Shown: positions 7,173-15,268 of the stretch, piece by piece
Numbering within the stretch: position 1 is the stretch's first letter
How the letters are laid out: the number at the start of each line of letters is the position of its first letter
NCBI RefSeq assembly: GCF_902712875.1
Contig: NZ_LR743509.1
Location: forward strand, 3,300,001-3,364,000
DNA from: Hyphomicrobium sp. ghe19
GTDB lineage: Bacteria; Pseudomonadota; Alphaproteobacteria; Rhizobiales; Hyphomicrobiaceae
DNA length: 64,000 nucleotides
Direction of reading: 5' to 3'
The notes under the pieces: model-generated
Seen by the model: the letters and a program-made list of their open reading frames with translations, nothing else
The model's database searches: none
What the model was told of the DNA's origin: nothing
Program-made: the position numbers and the translations under genes

Positions 7173-8840
7173 ATGCCTTTCAAGGAACTCAGCCCGACAT
7201 TTTCCGTCGCGCCGCAATTGACGGAAGCAGACATTGCCGAAGCCGCAAAAATGGGCTTCCGGTCGATCGTATGCAATCGGCCCGATGGCGAAGAGATGGG
7301 ACAACCCACGGCGTCGGACATGTCTCGCGTCGCCGAAAGCAACGGCATGGCATTCGCGCATGTGCCTGTCGTTCCGGGGCAGATCACAAGCAACGATGTC
7401 GACGCGATGCGCGATGCACTCGCGCATCTCCCTCGCCCGATATTGGCGTTCTGCCGAAGCGGCACGCGTTCGGCAACGCTGTGGGCATTAGCCGATTCCG
7501 ACCCGAAAGAGCCGGGGATCACGATCGAAACCGCGAAGCGCGCGGGCTACGACCTGAGCTCCATCATGCCGTCGCTCGAGCGACGCGCTAAAGCAGGCCG
7601 CCCAATGACCTTTGACATTCTCATCGTCGGCGGCGGATCGGCTGGAATTTCTACGGCGGCGAGCCTGCGCAAGCGCAATCGGAAAATTTCCATCGCCGTC
7701 ATCGATCCTGCCGAGACTCATTACTATCAGCCGGGCTGGACGTTGGTCGGTGCTGGCGTGTTCTCGCCCGAGCAGACACGGCACAGCGAAGCGAGCGTCA
7801 TTCCAAAAGGCGTCGAATGGATTCAGGCGGCTGTCACCGAGTTCCGCCCCGAGCAGAACGAGGTCCAGCTCGCCGATGGGCGCGTCGCGAAATATCACGT
7901 GATGGTGGCTGCACCGGGCATCAAGCTCGCCTGGGACGCCATACCGGGCCTTGCGGAAGCACTCGGCTCCAACGGCGTGACATCCAACTATCGCTACGAT
8001 CTCGCGCCCTACACCTATCGGCTGGTGCGAGAACTCCGCCGCGGTCGCGCGCTATTCACTCAGCCGCCGATGCCGATCAAATGCGCAGGCGCCCCGCAAA
8101 AGGCGATGTACCTGTCTTGCGACATCTGGAGCGACGCCCACGTGCTTCAGAATATCGACGTGGAATTTCATAACGCGGGTGCGGTGCTCTTCGGTGTTCC
8201 GGCCTACGTGCCGGCGCTCAAAAACTACATCGAACGATACGGCATAGACCTTCGCCTGGAATCAAAGCTGGTGGCGGTCGATGGCCAGAGGAAAATAGCA
8301 ACCCTCGAACGCAAGAGCGCCGACGGCGTCCTTGAACGCGTCGAGCGATCATTCGACCTGCTTCATGCTGTGCCACCCCAGGTGGCGCCCGAGTTCGTTG
8401 CCAGCAGCCCGCTCGCAGGTCCCGGTGGCTTCATCGAAGTCGATCCGGCGACGCTGCAGCACGTGCGCTATCAAAACGTCTTCGGTCTGGGCGATGCGGC
8501 GGGAACGAGCAACGCGAAGACAGCTGCAGCCGCGCGCAAGCAAGCGCCCGTCGTCGCCGTCAACGCGCTCGCTGTGCTGGAGGGCAAACAACCCGCCGCC
8601 GATTACAATGGCTACGGCTCCTGCCCTCTCACCGTCGAACGCGGCAAGATCGTGCTCGCGGAATTTGGCTATGGCGGCAAGCTGCTTCCAAGCTTCCCCA
8701 CTTGGCTGATCGACGGCACGCGCCCCAGCCGCACCGCGTGGTTCCTCAAAGAGCGACTGCTGCCGCCGATCTATTGGCGGGGAATGCTCAAGGGCCGCGA
8801 ATGGATGGCTCATCCGCACCTCATCGAGAATTCGGTGTGA
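7173..8840 (+). CDS. DUF442 phosphatase-like / sulfide:quinone oxidoreductase fusion
   Basis: A 555-residue two-domain protein. Residues 1-110 are a DUF442 (TIGR01244) domain with a cysteine loop C94-RSGTRS, seen elsewhere fused to persulfide dioxygenase in Blh. From about residue 145 a FAD-binding flavoprotein starts (ILIVGGGSAGIS). It matches type II (SQOR-like) sulfide:quinone oxidoreductase. Both redox cysteines are in their usual contexts, C304 in KCAGAPQK and C484 in YGSCPL. The enzyme would oxidise H2S to a persulfide and pass electrons to quinone at the inner membrane; the DUF442 domain may carry the sulfane sulfur onward (inferred). The start at 7173 has CAGGAG about nine bases upstream. 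Confidence 0.87.
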   Translation: MPFKELSPTFSVAPQLTEADIAEAAKMGFRSIVCNRPDGEEMGQPTASDMSRVAESNGMAFAHVPVVPGQITSNDVDAMRDALAHLPRPILAFCRSGTRSATLWALADSDPKEPGITIETAKRAGYDLSSIMPSLERRAKAGRPMTFDILIVGGGSAGISTAASLRKRNRKISIAVIDPAETHYYQPGWTLVGAGVFSPEQTRHSEASVIPKGVEWIQAAVTEFRPEQNEVQLADGRVAKYHVMVAAPGIKLAWDAIPGLAEALGSNGVTSNYRYDLAPYTYRLVRELRRGRALFTQPPMPIKCAGAPQKAMYLSCDIWSDAHVLQNIDVEFHNAGAVLFGVPAYVPALKNYIERYGIDLRLESKLVAVDGQRKIATLERKSADGVLERVERSFDLLHAVPPQVAPEFVASSPLAGPGGFIEVDPATLQHVRYQNVFGLGDAAGTSNAKTAAAARKQAPVVAVNALAVLEGKQPAADYNGYGSCPLTVERGKIVLAEFGYGGKLLPSFPTWLIDGTRPSRTAWFLKERLLPPIYWRGMLKGREWMAHPHLIENSV

Positions 8841-9625
8841 CGCTCGAGCCGCTCCAATATTTCCTCGGCGCCGCTTCGGGATCACTGGTCGGGTTCACGC
8901 TTGCCCTTGTCGGCGGCGGCGGATCGATACTCGCCGTGCCGCTGATGGTTTACCTGGTGGGCGTTGCCAACCCGCACATCGCCATCGGAACGAGCGCGTT
9001 CGCCGTCGCCGTAAATGCAGCGACCGGACTCATAGGTCATGCCCGCGCGCACACGGTGAAATGGCGCTGCGGCGGAATGTATGCGACCGCCGGCGTGATC
9101 GGCGCGCTTCTCGGTTCGACCATGGGCAAGGCGATCGACGGCCACAAGCTCCTCATTCTGTTTGCGATGGTCATGGTGCTCATCGGTGTTCTGATGCTGA
9201 AGGGGCGTGGCAATCCCGGCAACCCCGGCGCCGAATGCAATCGCGAGAAAGCTCCGAAGGTTCTGAGTTACGGCCTTGGCACCGGACTCTTCTCCGGGTT
9301 CTTCGGTATCGGCGGCGGCTTTCTCATCGTGCCGGGTCTCGTTGGCTCGACGGGAATGCCGATACTGAATGCGGTCGGCACGTCGCTGATTGCCGTCACG
9401 GCGTTCGGGCTGACGACCGCGATAAATTACGCCTATTCCGGTCTCATCGACTGGCCGCTCGCATTCGTATTCATCGCCGGCGGCGTTGCCGGAGGATTGG
9501 TTGGCACCCGCGTCGCCAGTCACATAGCGAAAGAGCGGGGCATGCTGACGACCGTATTCGCCGCCCTCATCTTCGTGGTCGCCGCATACATGATCTGGAA
9601 AAGCCTCTCAGCGATCGGATTGTAG
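8837..9625 (+). CDS. TauE/SafE-family sulfite exporter
   Basis: A 262-residue polytopic membrane protein with two repeated halves, each beginning with a glycine-rich turn (LVGGGGSILAVPL and FFGIGGGFLIVPG), the TauE/SafE pattern. The start is a GTG that overlaps the upstream TGA (GTGA). As the last gene of the sulfide operon it would export sulfite or a related sulfur oxyanion made by the dioxygenase; that substrate is inferred from context. No clear terminator follows. Confidence 0.85.
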   Translation: MTLEPLQYFLGAASGSLVGFTLALVGGGGSILAVPLMVYLVGVANPHIAIGTSAFAVAVNAATGLIGHARAHTVKWRCGGMYATAGVIGALLGSTMGKAIDGHKLLILFAMVMVLIGVLMLKGRGNPGNPGAECNREKAPKVLSYGLGTGLFSGFFGIGGGFLIVPGLVGSTGMPILNAVGTSLIAVTAFGLTTAINYAYSGLIDWPLAFVFIAGGVAGGLVGTRVASHIAKERGMLTTVFAALIFVVAAYMIWKSLSAIGL

Positions 9626-9789
9626 CGAGAGGAACCACGGGGCGCCTCGGTTGCGGGCAAGAGAAATGATTGAGGGAAAAGACGCACCGAAACTAAACTG
9701 CGCCGGAATAATTTCGGCCAACATTTGGTTTCATGTAGCTGCCGTAGAGCAGATACTCGGCATTTGTCGGGGTGAATACGGGGGTGAAC

Positions 9790-10473
9790 ATGCAATCGTC
9801 GAACGCACCGTCCATCGTCAACGATGCTACCGAAATCACGGGCGAAGCCGCAACGCACGGAACGGGCAATTGGCTAGCTGTTCTAATATCGGGATTGGCG
9901 CTGACCGGATCTGCCGTATCTTTGTGGGAGACCACGCTGAGACAGCCCGAAATCAAGCTCTATGTTTCGGAAAACATTCAGTATACACGCGATCCCTTTG
10001 GACCTTTCGAGGTCCTAGCCGTACCGCTGACCATAACCAATAGCGGAGCGCGCGACGGCGCTGTTCTCTCGCTTCATCTTGAAGCGAAGAACTCGGCGAC
10101 GGGCCAAACAGAAAAATTCAAGAGCAGCTATGTTGCTGATGCCCAGTATTTCGGAAGCCGGGACGACGTCGCGGAGCGTCTGAAGCGTCCGAAAGCTCCA
10201 TTTGCGCCGATCTCCGTGTCGGGCCGCAGCGCCTTCACCGGCACTATATTATTTTATCGTTCGGCCTCGGGCGGGAAAAATCTCATCGAACCCGCCTCGA
10301 AACTCGACATGACGATTTCCGTCACGCTGCCCGCCGAGAGCGGATGGCTCGACAAAGCCCTGGCTACCGATCCGCCTGCCGTCACCGTTAAAGCCGACGT
10401 GCCAACATTCTTCTCCGGCGCCCTGCTGAGCGGAGACAACGCGCCACTTCTGGTGACGTCTGGCGCATTCTGA
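9790..10473 (+). CDS. membrane-anchored hypothetical protein
   Basis: A 227-residue protein with one N-terminal hydrophobic helix (about residues 27-46, WLAVLISGLALTGSAVSLW) followed by a beta-rich domain of roughly 170 residues. The predicted strands (PLTITNSGARDGAVLSLHLE and similar) suggest an immunoglobulin-like or sandwich fold. ATG 9790 has a GGGGG stretch five bases upstream; GTG 9772 is an alternative. It is not close enough to the sulfide operon (164 bases) to claim co-transcription. I do not recognise the family. Confidence 0.6.
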   Translation: MQSSNAPSIVNDATEITGEAATHGTGNWLAVLISGLALTGSAVSLWETTLRQPEIKLYVSENIQYTRDPFGPFEVLAVPLTITNSGARDGAVLSLHLEAKNSATGQTEKFKSSYVADAQYFGSRDDVAERLKRPKAPFAPISVSGRSAFTGTILFYRSASGGKNLIEPASKLDMTISVTLPAESGWLDKALATDPPAVTVKADVPTFFSGALLSGDNAPLLVTSGAF

Positions 10474-10546
10474 AGACTGATTCTTTTAGAAGACGGACAG
10501 AAACGGCGGAGCACGCCCCGATCGAATACCCGGCGCCCCAGCACCC

Positions 10547-10741
10547 TTAGTTCTTTGCAGGAACCTTGGCGTACTCGTCGGGTGTCCGAGCGTCCCAACT
10601 CGCGTTACGCTTGAACTGCTCGTCAATCGAAGGATCGCAACGGTGAGCAGCGCATCCTGCATCGGGCGATGCAGCACAGCCTGTAAGAGCTAAAAGAAGC
10701 GCTAGCCGGGAGATCAACCGAGCAAACATCTGTCTTGTCAT
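10547..10741 (-). CDS. small predicted lipoprotein
   Basis: A 64-residue protein beginning with a basic start, a hydrophobic stretch and a lipobox LALTGC at about residues 17-22, so the mature lipoprotein would be about 43 residues. Three further cysteines lie in the mature part (GCAAHRC region). It is convergent with the preceding plus-strand gene. The function is unknown. An internal ATG at 10729 could also start it; neither has a strong ribosome site. Confidence 0.5.
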   Translation of the reverse strand: MTRQMFARLISRLALLLALTGCAASPDAGCAAHRCDPSIDEQFKRNASWDARTPDEYAKVPAKN

Positions 10742-10890
10742 CCCAATTGAAGCTCGAGATTACCGGCCGCTCGATTTGCAGTTCGAGTCCGAAGGACAGA
10801 TGGCCACAACATCTACGCTATGACAAATGCTCAGATGCCGCCAGCAAGTCCTTCTTATCGAGCGTGAAAAGCACATAGGAAAAATCACCC

Positions 10891-11520
10891 ATGAACATTC
10901 TGACGTGTGCCGCTGCTTCCTTTCTCGCAATCCTCTTAGGATTGCAAACGGCGGCTGCACAGGCGGGTGACATCTCCGAGGCCGGAAAGCGGCTCGCCGA
11001 AAAGCTCGATAGTTTTGAAGTCGAGAAGCATTGGCCTGCAGGCCAACACATTAATTGGGAGACGGGTGTCCCAACCGGGGTGCCAGAAAAAACCGAGGGC
11101 AAGCATACGCACTGCAGTGCGTTCGTTGCGTCAGCAGCCAAGCAATTAGGTGTCTACATTCTGCGACCACCTGAACACGGCCAAAAGCTTCTTGCCAATG
11201 CTCAGAGCAAATGGCTAGCGAGTGAAGGCCCGGCACAAGGCTGGCTTCAGCTCAAAGATGGTTTTGAAGCGCAGAACGCTGCCAATGCCGGCAAGCTCGT
11301 CATCGCCTCCTATCACAATCATCACGACGATAAACCGGGCCACGTTGCCATCGTTCGGCCCAGCGCCAAGAACACCGAAACAATTGCAGAAGAAGGCCCC
11401 GACATTGTCCAGGCCGGCGAGCACAATTACAACGTCGTCAGTACTAAGAAGGGTTTTTCCGGCCATCCAGCCGCGTGGCGCGACAATGAAATCGAGTATT
11501 ACGCGCACAATCTCGATTGA
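10891..11520 (+). CDS. secreted CHAP/NlpC-P60-like amidase
   Basis: A 209-residue protein with a clear signal peptide (MNILTCAAASFLAILLGLQT, cleavage near AAAQA). The mature part has the papain-like order Cys (THCSAFVASAAKQLG, about residue 75) then His (KPGHVAIVRP, about residue 151), as in CHAP or NlpC/P60 peptidoglycan amidases. The start has AGGAAA upstream. It could trim periplasmic peptidoglycan or another peptide; no immunity partner or secretion gene is adjacent. Family assignment rests on the Cys-His layout, not on a full alignment. Confidence 0.55.
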   Translation: MNILTCAAASFLAILLGLQTAAAQAGDISEAGKRLAEKLDSFEVEKHWPAGQHINWETGVPTGVPEKTEGKHTHCSAFVASAAKQLGVYILRPPEHGQKLLANAQSKWLASEGPAQGWLQLKDGFEAQNAANAGKLVIASYHNHHDDKPGHVAIVRPSAKNTETIAEEGPDIVQAGEHNYNVVSTKKGFSGHPAAWRDNEIEYYAHNLD

Positions 11521-11868
11521 AGCAGCAGATCTTCACGTCGGAAGCCCGAAGTTGATTTGAGCAACTCGACGCCGGTCGCAGAGGTCGGCTCGTTGACATA
11601 GTGGCTGGTCATTCCGCGCAGCGGCCGCAACAAAATTCCCCGTTGATTAGCCAGACTCTTGGGCAGGGGGACCTTGAGACAACCTCGGTCTATGCCAACT
11701 CAAGCACCACGTGGGCGTAGCAAGAGAATGAGATGCCACGTCTAGCTAAATCCTGCGGCGTGGTGGGGGTCTCCTTAATCAGGTTATGCCGCTCGCAAAT
11801 TGCGTCGTGCCCTACGTTGTCACCCATCTTGCAAGGTGGGCACCAAAGTTGTCGTGAGTAATGAAAAA
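11521..11868. other. intergenic stretch upstream of the Hint protein
   Basis: About 350 bases without a supported gene. A small dyad, CCATCTTGCAAGGTGG, lies near 11824-11839, close to the start of the following gene; it could be an operator or leader hairpin. Nothing else recognisable was seen. Confidence 0.4.
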
Positions 11869-12975
11869 ATGTCCCAGATTAAAACGCAAATGGCCCAGTC
11901 CGGCGATGTGACGAAGGTCTGCCCTGGAAGAACACGGCGCAATGTCATTGCAATTGCGGGTATCGTTGGCTCTACGGCTCTCGCATCGACTATCACAGCG
12001 AGAAGCGCTTTCGCCGGATTGGCCCGTGCGGCCGACGGCCCTGGGAATAGCGCAAGCACGAATGATCGATTTTGCGACACCCGTAGCGAAAGCGGCGGTA
12101 ATTTGCGCGGCAATTCGGATTCTTCCCATCATATCTGCCAAGGCGGCGGAGGCGGAAATTCCGGCGGCGGTAATGGCAACGCTGGCGGCGGGAACTCCGG
12201 CGGTGGTGGCGGTGGCGGCGGCGGTGGCAATTCCGGTGGCGGCAGTGCTAACGCTGGTGGCGGAAAGTCCGGCGGCGGCGGCGCCGATGGTGGCGGTGGC
12301 AGTTCCGGCGGCGGCGGTGGCTGGGACTTTGGTTTTGGAGGCGACGGCCCGAGTTCCGGTGGCTCGGGCTGGGGTGGCGGCGGCGGTGGCCGGTTGGCTT
12401 GCTTTCTAGCAGGCACCAAGATCCTCACGGCAAGCGCCGAGAAAACGGTGCAGGACCTTCGAGTCGGAGATACCCTCCCGACCATTTCAGGCGGCACCCG
12501 AGCAATTCAGAAAATTCGAAGTTGGACGGCCGAACGTCCTGACAACGAGAAATGGAGTGACGACGTCGCTCCTATCAAAGTGTGCCAGGGTGCGCTTGGT
12601 CCGAACATCCCTCGGAAAGACCTCTACCTCTCGCCCAATCACGCTCTCTACGTCGATGGCGTTCTTATACCGGCCCGCAATTTGGTCAACGGCAGGTCGA
12701 TCGTGCGGTGCTCGGATTATGACCGCGACTCGATCACGTATTTCCACATCGAGTTTGAAGATCATCATGTAATTTGGGCGAATGGCGCGCCGGTCGAGTC
12801 TCGGTTTGTGGAATCGATGACGCCATTCGCACCAATCTGGACTGGCGGCCGTCGCTTCGAACTAAATTCGCGGCTGAGGAGCGCAATTTCACCTTGGTTC
12901 GATACCCGCACGACATTCGATAAGATTCGCGATCGAATTGAAGAACGATCGGAATTCGAGTTTGCGATTGCGTAG
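11869..12975 (+). CDS. Gly-rich protein with C-terminal Hint (intein-like) domain
   Basis: A 368-residue protein in three parts. An N-terminal TRRNVIAIAGIVG followed by a hydrophobic stretch looks like a Tat-type or general export signal. Residues about 88-175 are a low-complexity Gly/Ser/Asn tract. From Cys178 (LACFLAGTKILT) to about residue 310 there is a Hint_2-type autoprocessing domain with VQDLRVGD, LSPNHALYVDG and DHHVIWANG. Hint domains cleave the bond before their first cysteine, so the Gly-rich part may be released or attached elsewhere; that is inferred. ATG 11869 lacks a strong ribosome site, and earlier in-frame GTG/TTG codons are possible. No partner genes are adjacent. Confidence 0.7.
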   Translation: MSQIKTQMAQSGDVTKVCPGRTRRNVIAIAGIVGSTALASTITARSAFAGLARAADGPGNSASTNDRFCDTRSESGGNLRGNSDSSHHICQGGGGGNSGGGNGNAGGGNSGGGGGGGGGGNSGGGSANAGGGKSGGGGADGGGGSSGGGGGWDFGFGGDGPSSGGSGWGGGGGGRLACFLAGTKILTASAEKTVQDLRVGDTLPTISGGTRAIQKIRSWTAERPDNEKWSDDVAPIKVCQGALGPNIPRKDLYLSPNHALYVDGVLIPARNLVNGRSIVRCSDYDRDSITYFHIEFEDHHVIWANGAPVESRFVESMTPFAPIWTGGRRFELNSRLRSAISPWFDTRTTFDKIRDRIEERSEFEFAIA

Positions 12976-13032
12976 TGCGGGCCGCCGGAAGGCGCCGCCT
13001 ACGATCGTTCAGCTTACGACCGAGGCCATGAT

Positions 13033-13065
13033 TGGTGGGTGATCACGGGCTCGAACCGTCGGCCC
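13033..13065 (-). pseudogene. tRNA-Val 3'-end-like remnant
   Basis: The minus strand ends with GACGGTTCGAGCCC followed by GTGATCACCCACCA. This gives a T-loop TTCGAGC in a four-pair stem, an acceptor 3' strand ATCACCC, discriminator A and encoded CCA. From memory it resembles the 3' part of rhizobial tRNA-Val, with a few changes, one of which breaks a T-stem pair. No matching 5' half (GGGTGAT then an A-box) lies on the expected side. It is best read as a displaced tRNA 3' fragment of the kind left by integration at a tRNA gene. Confidence 0.45.
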
Positions 13066-13070
13066 GTCGA

Positions 13071-13385
13071 CTAAAAATCGCTGTAGCGATCCACTCGATA
13101 CGCCGCGCGGTCAAGGGTGAGCGGCGTGCACTTCACCCGCTCCTCCATTACGTCTACCACGCGATCGTAATGAGACGGCGGCTTCATGCGGCAATCGTCG
13201 TCGAATTCGTTGAGGGTTTTCGGCTCCGACGATTGGTTCGAAGTGCTCTCATGCCGGCCAGTCAGCTTTTGCATCTCCAGAGCATTTGGCCATATTTGGA
13301 GAGTGAACCAAGAAGATTTCATCGCTGGCAACGGTTGCATCTCACCCGAGGACAGAGGCAACTGCATGTCGACGCCATCACCCAA
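13071..13385 (-). CDS. hypothetical protein
   Basis: A frame of up to 104 residues, ending in a region rich in charged residues (VVDVMEERVKCTPLTLDRAA). The longest version starts at a TTG; ATG 13367 gives 98 residues. There is no recognised domain and no membrane segment. It ends six bases from the tRNA-like remnant, so it may be the terminal gene of an island. No strong ribosome site is seen; it is listed because the frame is long for its gene-poor surroundings and has a plausible protein composition. Confidence 0.38.
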   Translation of the reverse strand: MGDGVDMQLPLSSGEMQPLPAMKSSWFTLQIWPNALEMQKLTGRHESTSNQSSEPKTLNEFDDDCRMKPPSHYDRVVDVMEERVKCTPLTLDRAAYRVDRYSDF

Positions 13386-13698
13386 TTGCCCTTTATTGCA
13401 TTATATGAATTTGCGCGAAATTACGGATCGCGTTAGGGAGTATTTGCCTTCAATTTATTAACTTAATTGCGTCTTGGGAAATGGGCGCAATCGCGTATCG
13501 CGATAGTATTTGCCAAACCCGCATCTCGAATACAGGCGGTGTCGGGTCAGGGGGAGTCGGTTCTTGTCGCCGACCATCCCCCGCCATTTCTTCGAGGGCG
13601 TTCCGGGTCTCTGCCTATCCCCGCTATCAGTCCGGCTGCGCCGCTGCGCGGTCCGAGCCGGAACTGTAAGTCGATGGTGCGATAGAGGGCAAGCCGCA
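13386..13698. other. intergenic region downstream of the sugar operon
   Basis: Some 310 bases between the hypothetical gene and the end of the ROK kinase gene. It has a locally AT-rich patch (13430-13470) that could hold a promoter for the hypothetical gene. Overlapping open frames on both strands lack start signals. No hairpin followed by a T run was found. Confidence 0.4.
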
Positions 13699-14466
13699 TC
13701 ACGTTTGTTGAGAAACCGAATCCCAGATGGGCTCCTGCCAAAGCCGCGCCCCGCCGGTGATGCCGGCATCGTTCGAAGCGATGTGGACGTTCGGAGGCAA
13801 ATCGCGGGCTTCGACGTGAACCGAGTTTCCGCCGCCGAGATACAGAACGTCGAAGTGAATGAGTGAAGAGACGACATCTATCATATGGCGAACGCGGCTA
13901 TTCCATTTCTCGCGGCCGTGAGCTTTCCGGGCCGCCTCACCGACATATTCGTTGTACGTTTCATCCTTGTGTATCGGGTGGTGAGCGAGTTCGAGATGTG
14001 GCGTGAGCCGTCCGTTTGAGAATATCGCACTCCCAATTCCGGTCCCCAACGTCAGCACGACTTCCAAACCCTTTCCGGTGACGATGCCCAGTCCCTGCAC
14101 TTCGGCATCGTTGAGAACCCGCGCCGGCTTGCCGAAGCGCTCCGACAGCGCTTGCGCAAGAGCGTAATTTGACCAGGCCGGCCCGTCGAAATGAGGCGCC
14201 GTCAGAATGTGGCCGTCGCGAACGACCCCGGGAAAGCCTGCGGAAATCCTGTCGCTTGGCGGCAGCGGTGCGACCAGTCTCTCGAGCGCCGCCAAAAGGG
14301 ATTCGGGTTGACACGGGTGAGGCGTGTCAACGCGAACTCTGGGCGCGATCATTCGACCGGCGCCGTCCAGAACTGATGCCTTGAGCCCGGTTCCCCCGAT
14401 ATCGATTGCAAGCGTGAGGGGACCGCTCGCCTCGGCGCGGCTGCGATCAATTTGGGGTGCGTTCAT
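13699..14466 (-). CDS. ROK-family glucokinase, polyphosphate-glucokinase-like
   Basis: A 255-residue sugar kinase of the ROK/ASKHA fold. It has the phosphate-binding AIDIGGTGLKA near residue 20, the catalytic Asp in VLNDAEVQGLG, and LTLGTGIGSA. The zinc-binding Cys cluster of many ROK repressors and kinases is absent, and the tail resembles polyphosphate glucokinases (PPGK), which use polyphosphate or ATP to make glucose 6-phosphate. The phosphoryl donor cannot be proved from sequence. The ATG overlaps the upstream pgl gene by 20 bases, placing it last in the pentose-phosphate operon, where it would supply glucose 6-phosphate from glucose released by the neighbouring glucohydrolases. Confidence 0.78.
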   Translation of the reverse strand: MNAPQIDRSRAEASGPLTLAIDIGGTGLKASVLDGAGRMIAPRVRVDTPHPCQPESLLAALERLVAPLPPSDRISAGFPGVVRDGHILTAPHFDGPAWSNYALAQALSERFGKPARVLNDAEVQGLGIVTGKGLEVVLTLGTGIGSAIFSNGRLTPHLELAHHPIHKDETYNEYVGEAARKAHGREKWNSRVRHMIDVVSSLIHFDVLYLGGGNSVHVEARDLPPNVHIASNDAGITGGARLWQEPIWDSVSQQT

Positions 14467-15202
14467 GCAGATCGCGTGCTCCGGCGGCCTTCTCGTCGGC
14501 AACGACCCGCAATTCTCCGAGAGGCCTGAAATGCACTGCGGGTAACGTTTCATCGTGGCGGCGAAACCGGGCGAGCATCTCATTTTTTTGGTCACCCGCG
14601 ACGAGGAACGCGCTGTTTGCACTGTTCTCGAGCGCAGGATAGGTCAGAGTGATGCGGGCTTCCGGCTTGACGCCCGTGACAGCAACCACCCATCTCTCCC
14701 GTTCCTGTAATGCGTCCGATCCGGGAAATAGCGATGCTAAGTGGCCGTCCTCGCCCAGACCGAGGAGCGTTACATCAAACAACCGTCGCATCGTCGCGCC
14801 GCGGGTCGCTTCATAGAATGACTTCAGCGCCTGCTCGTATCGCCGTGCGGCTTCTTCGGGAGTGAGACCTTCCGTGGGAATTGGATGAACGTTGGCTGCC
14901 GGGATCGGCACCCGCGAGAGCAAGGCGTCATTCGCCATGCGATAGTTGCTCAGCGGATCACCGCGCGGCACGAAGCGCTCATCACCCCAGAAGACGTGCG
15001 TTCGTGACCATGGAAAGCGATCGCGGTAGGGCGCTTCGGCGAGGCGCTCATAGAGCGTTCGCGGCGTAGACCCGCCGGACAAACAGATGGCAACAGGGCC
15101 CGAAGTTCCGGCAGCTATATCGAGAAGCCAGTCCGCAACCTGCTTCGAGAGCGCGTCGACATCCGCGACGGTCTCATATTTTATCTTCTGAAGCTCTGAC
15201 AC
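14447..15202 (-). CDS. pgl: 6-phosphogluconolactonase
   Basis: A 251-residue member of the DevB/SOL family. Diagnostic stretches are AICLSGGSTPRTLYERL near residue 38, VFWGDERFV near residue 70 and the active-site LLGLGEDGHLASLFPG near residue 146. It hydrolyses 6-phosphogluconolactone to 6-phosphogluconate, the step between the two activities fused in the Gnd-Zwf protein of the same operon. It follows the HAD gene by 66 bases and overlaps the kinase gene that follows. Confidence 0.92.
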   Translation of the reverse strand: MSELQKIKYETVADVDALSKQVADWLLDIAAGTSGPVAICLSGGSTPRTLYERLAEAPYRDRFPWSRTHVFWGDERFVPRGDPLSNYRMANDALLSRVPIPAANVHPIPTEGLTPEEAARRYEQALKSFYEATRGATMRRLFDVTLLGLGEDGHLASLFPGSDALQERERWVVAVTGVKPEARITLTYPALENSANSAFLVAGDQKNEMLARFRRHDETLPAVHFRPLGELRVVADEKAAGARDLHERTPN

Positions 15203-15268
15203 GAACCCGCAATCCTATTGAGCAACGAAACACCGGATACTCGCTATGTATCTTGGCTGCGAAGCCGA

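Noticed and set aside
12138..12395. Proline-rich open frame antisense to the Gly-rich tract
   Set aside because: It is the complement of GGC/GGT repeats, which automatically gives a proline frame; it has no start signal.
13377..13391. GGGTGAT on the minus strand as the missing 5' half of the tRNA remnant
   Set aside because: Only seven bases match; the following A-box and anticodon arm are absent and the distance exceeds 300 bases.
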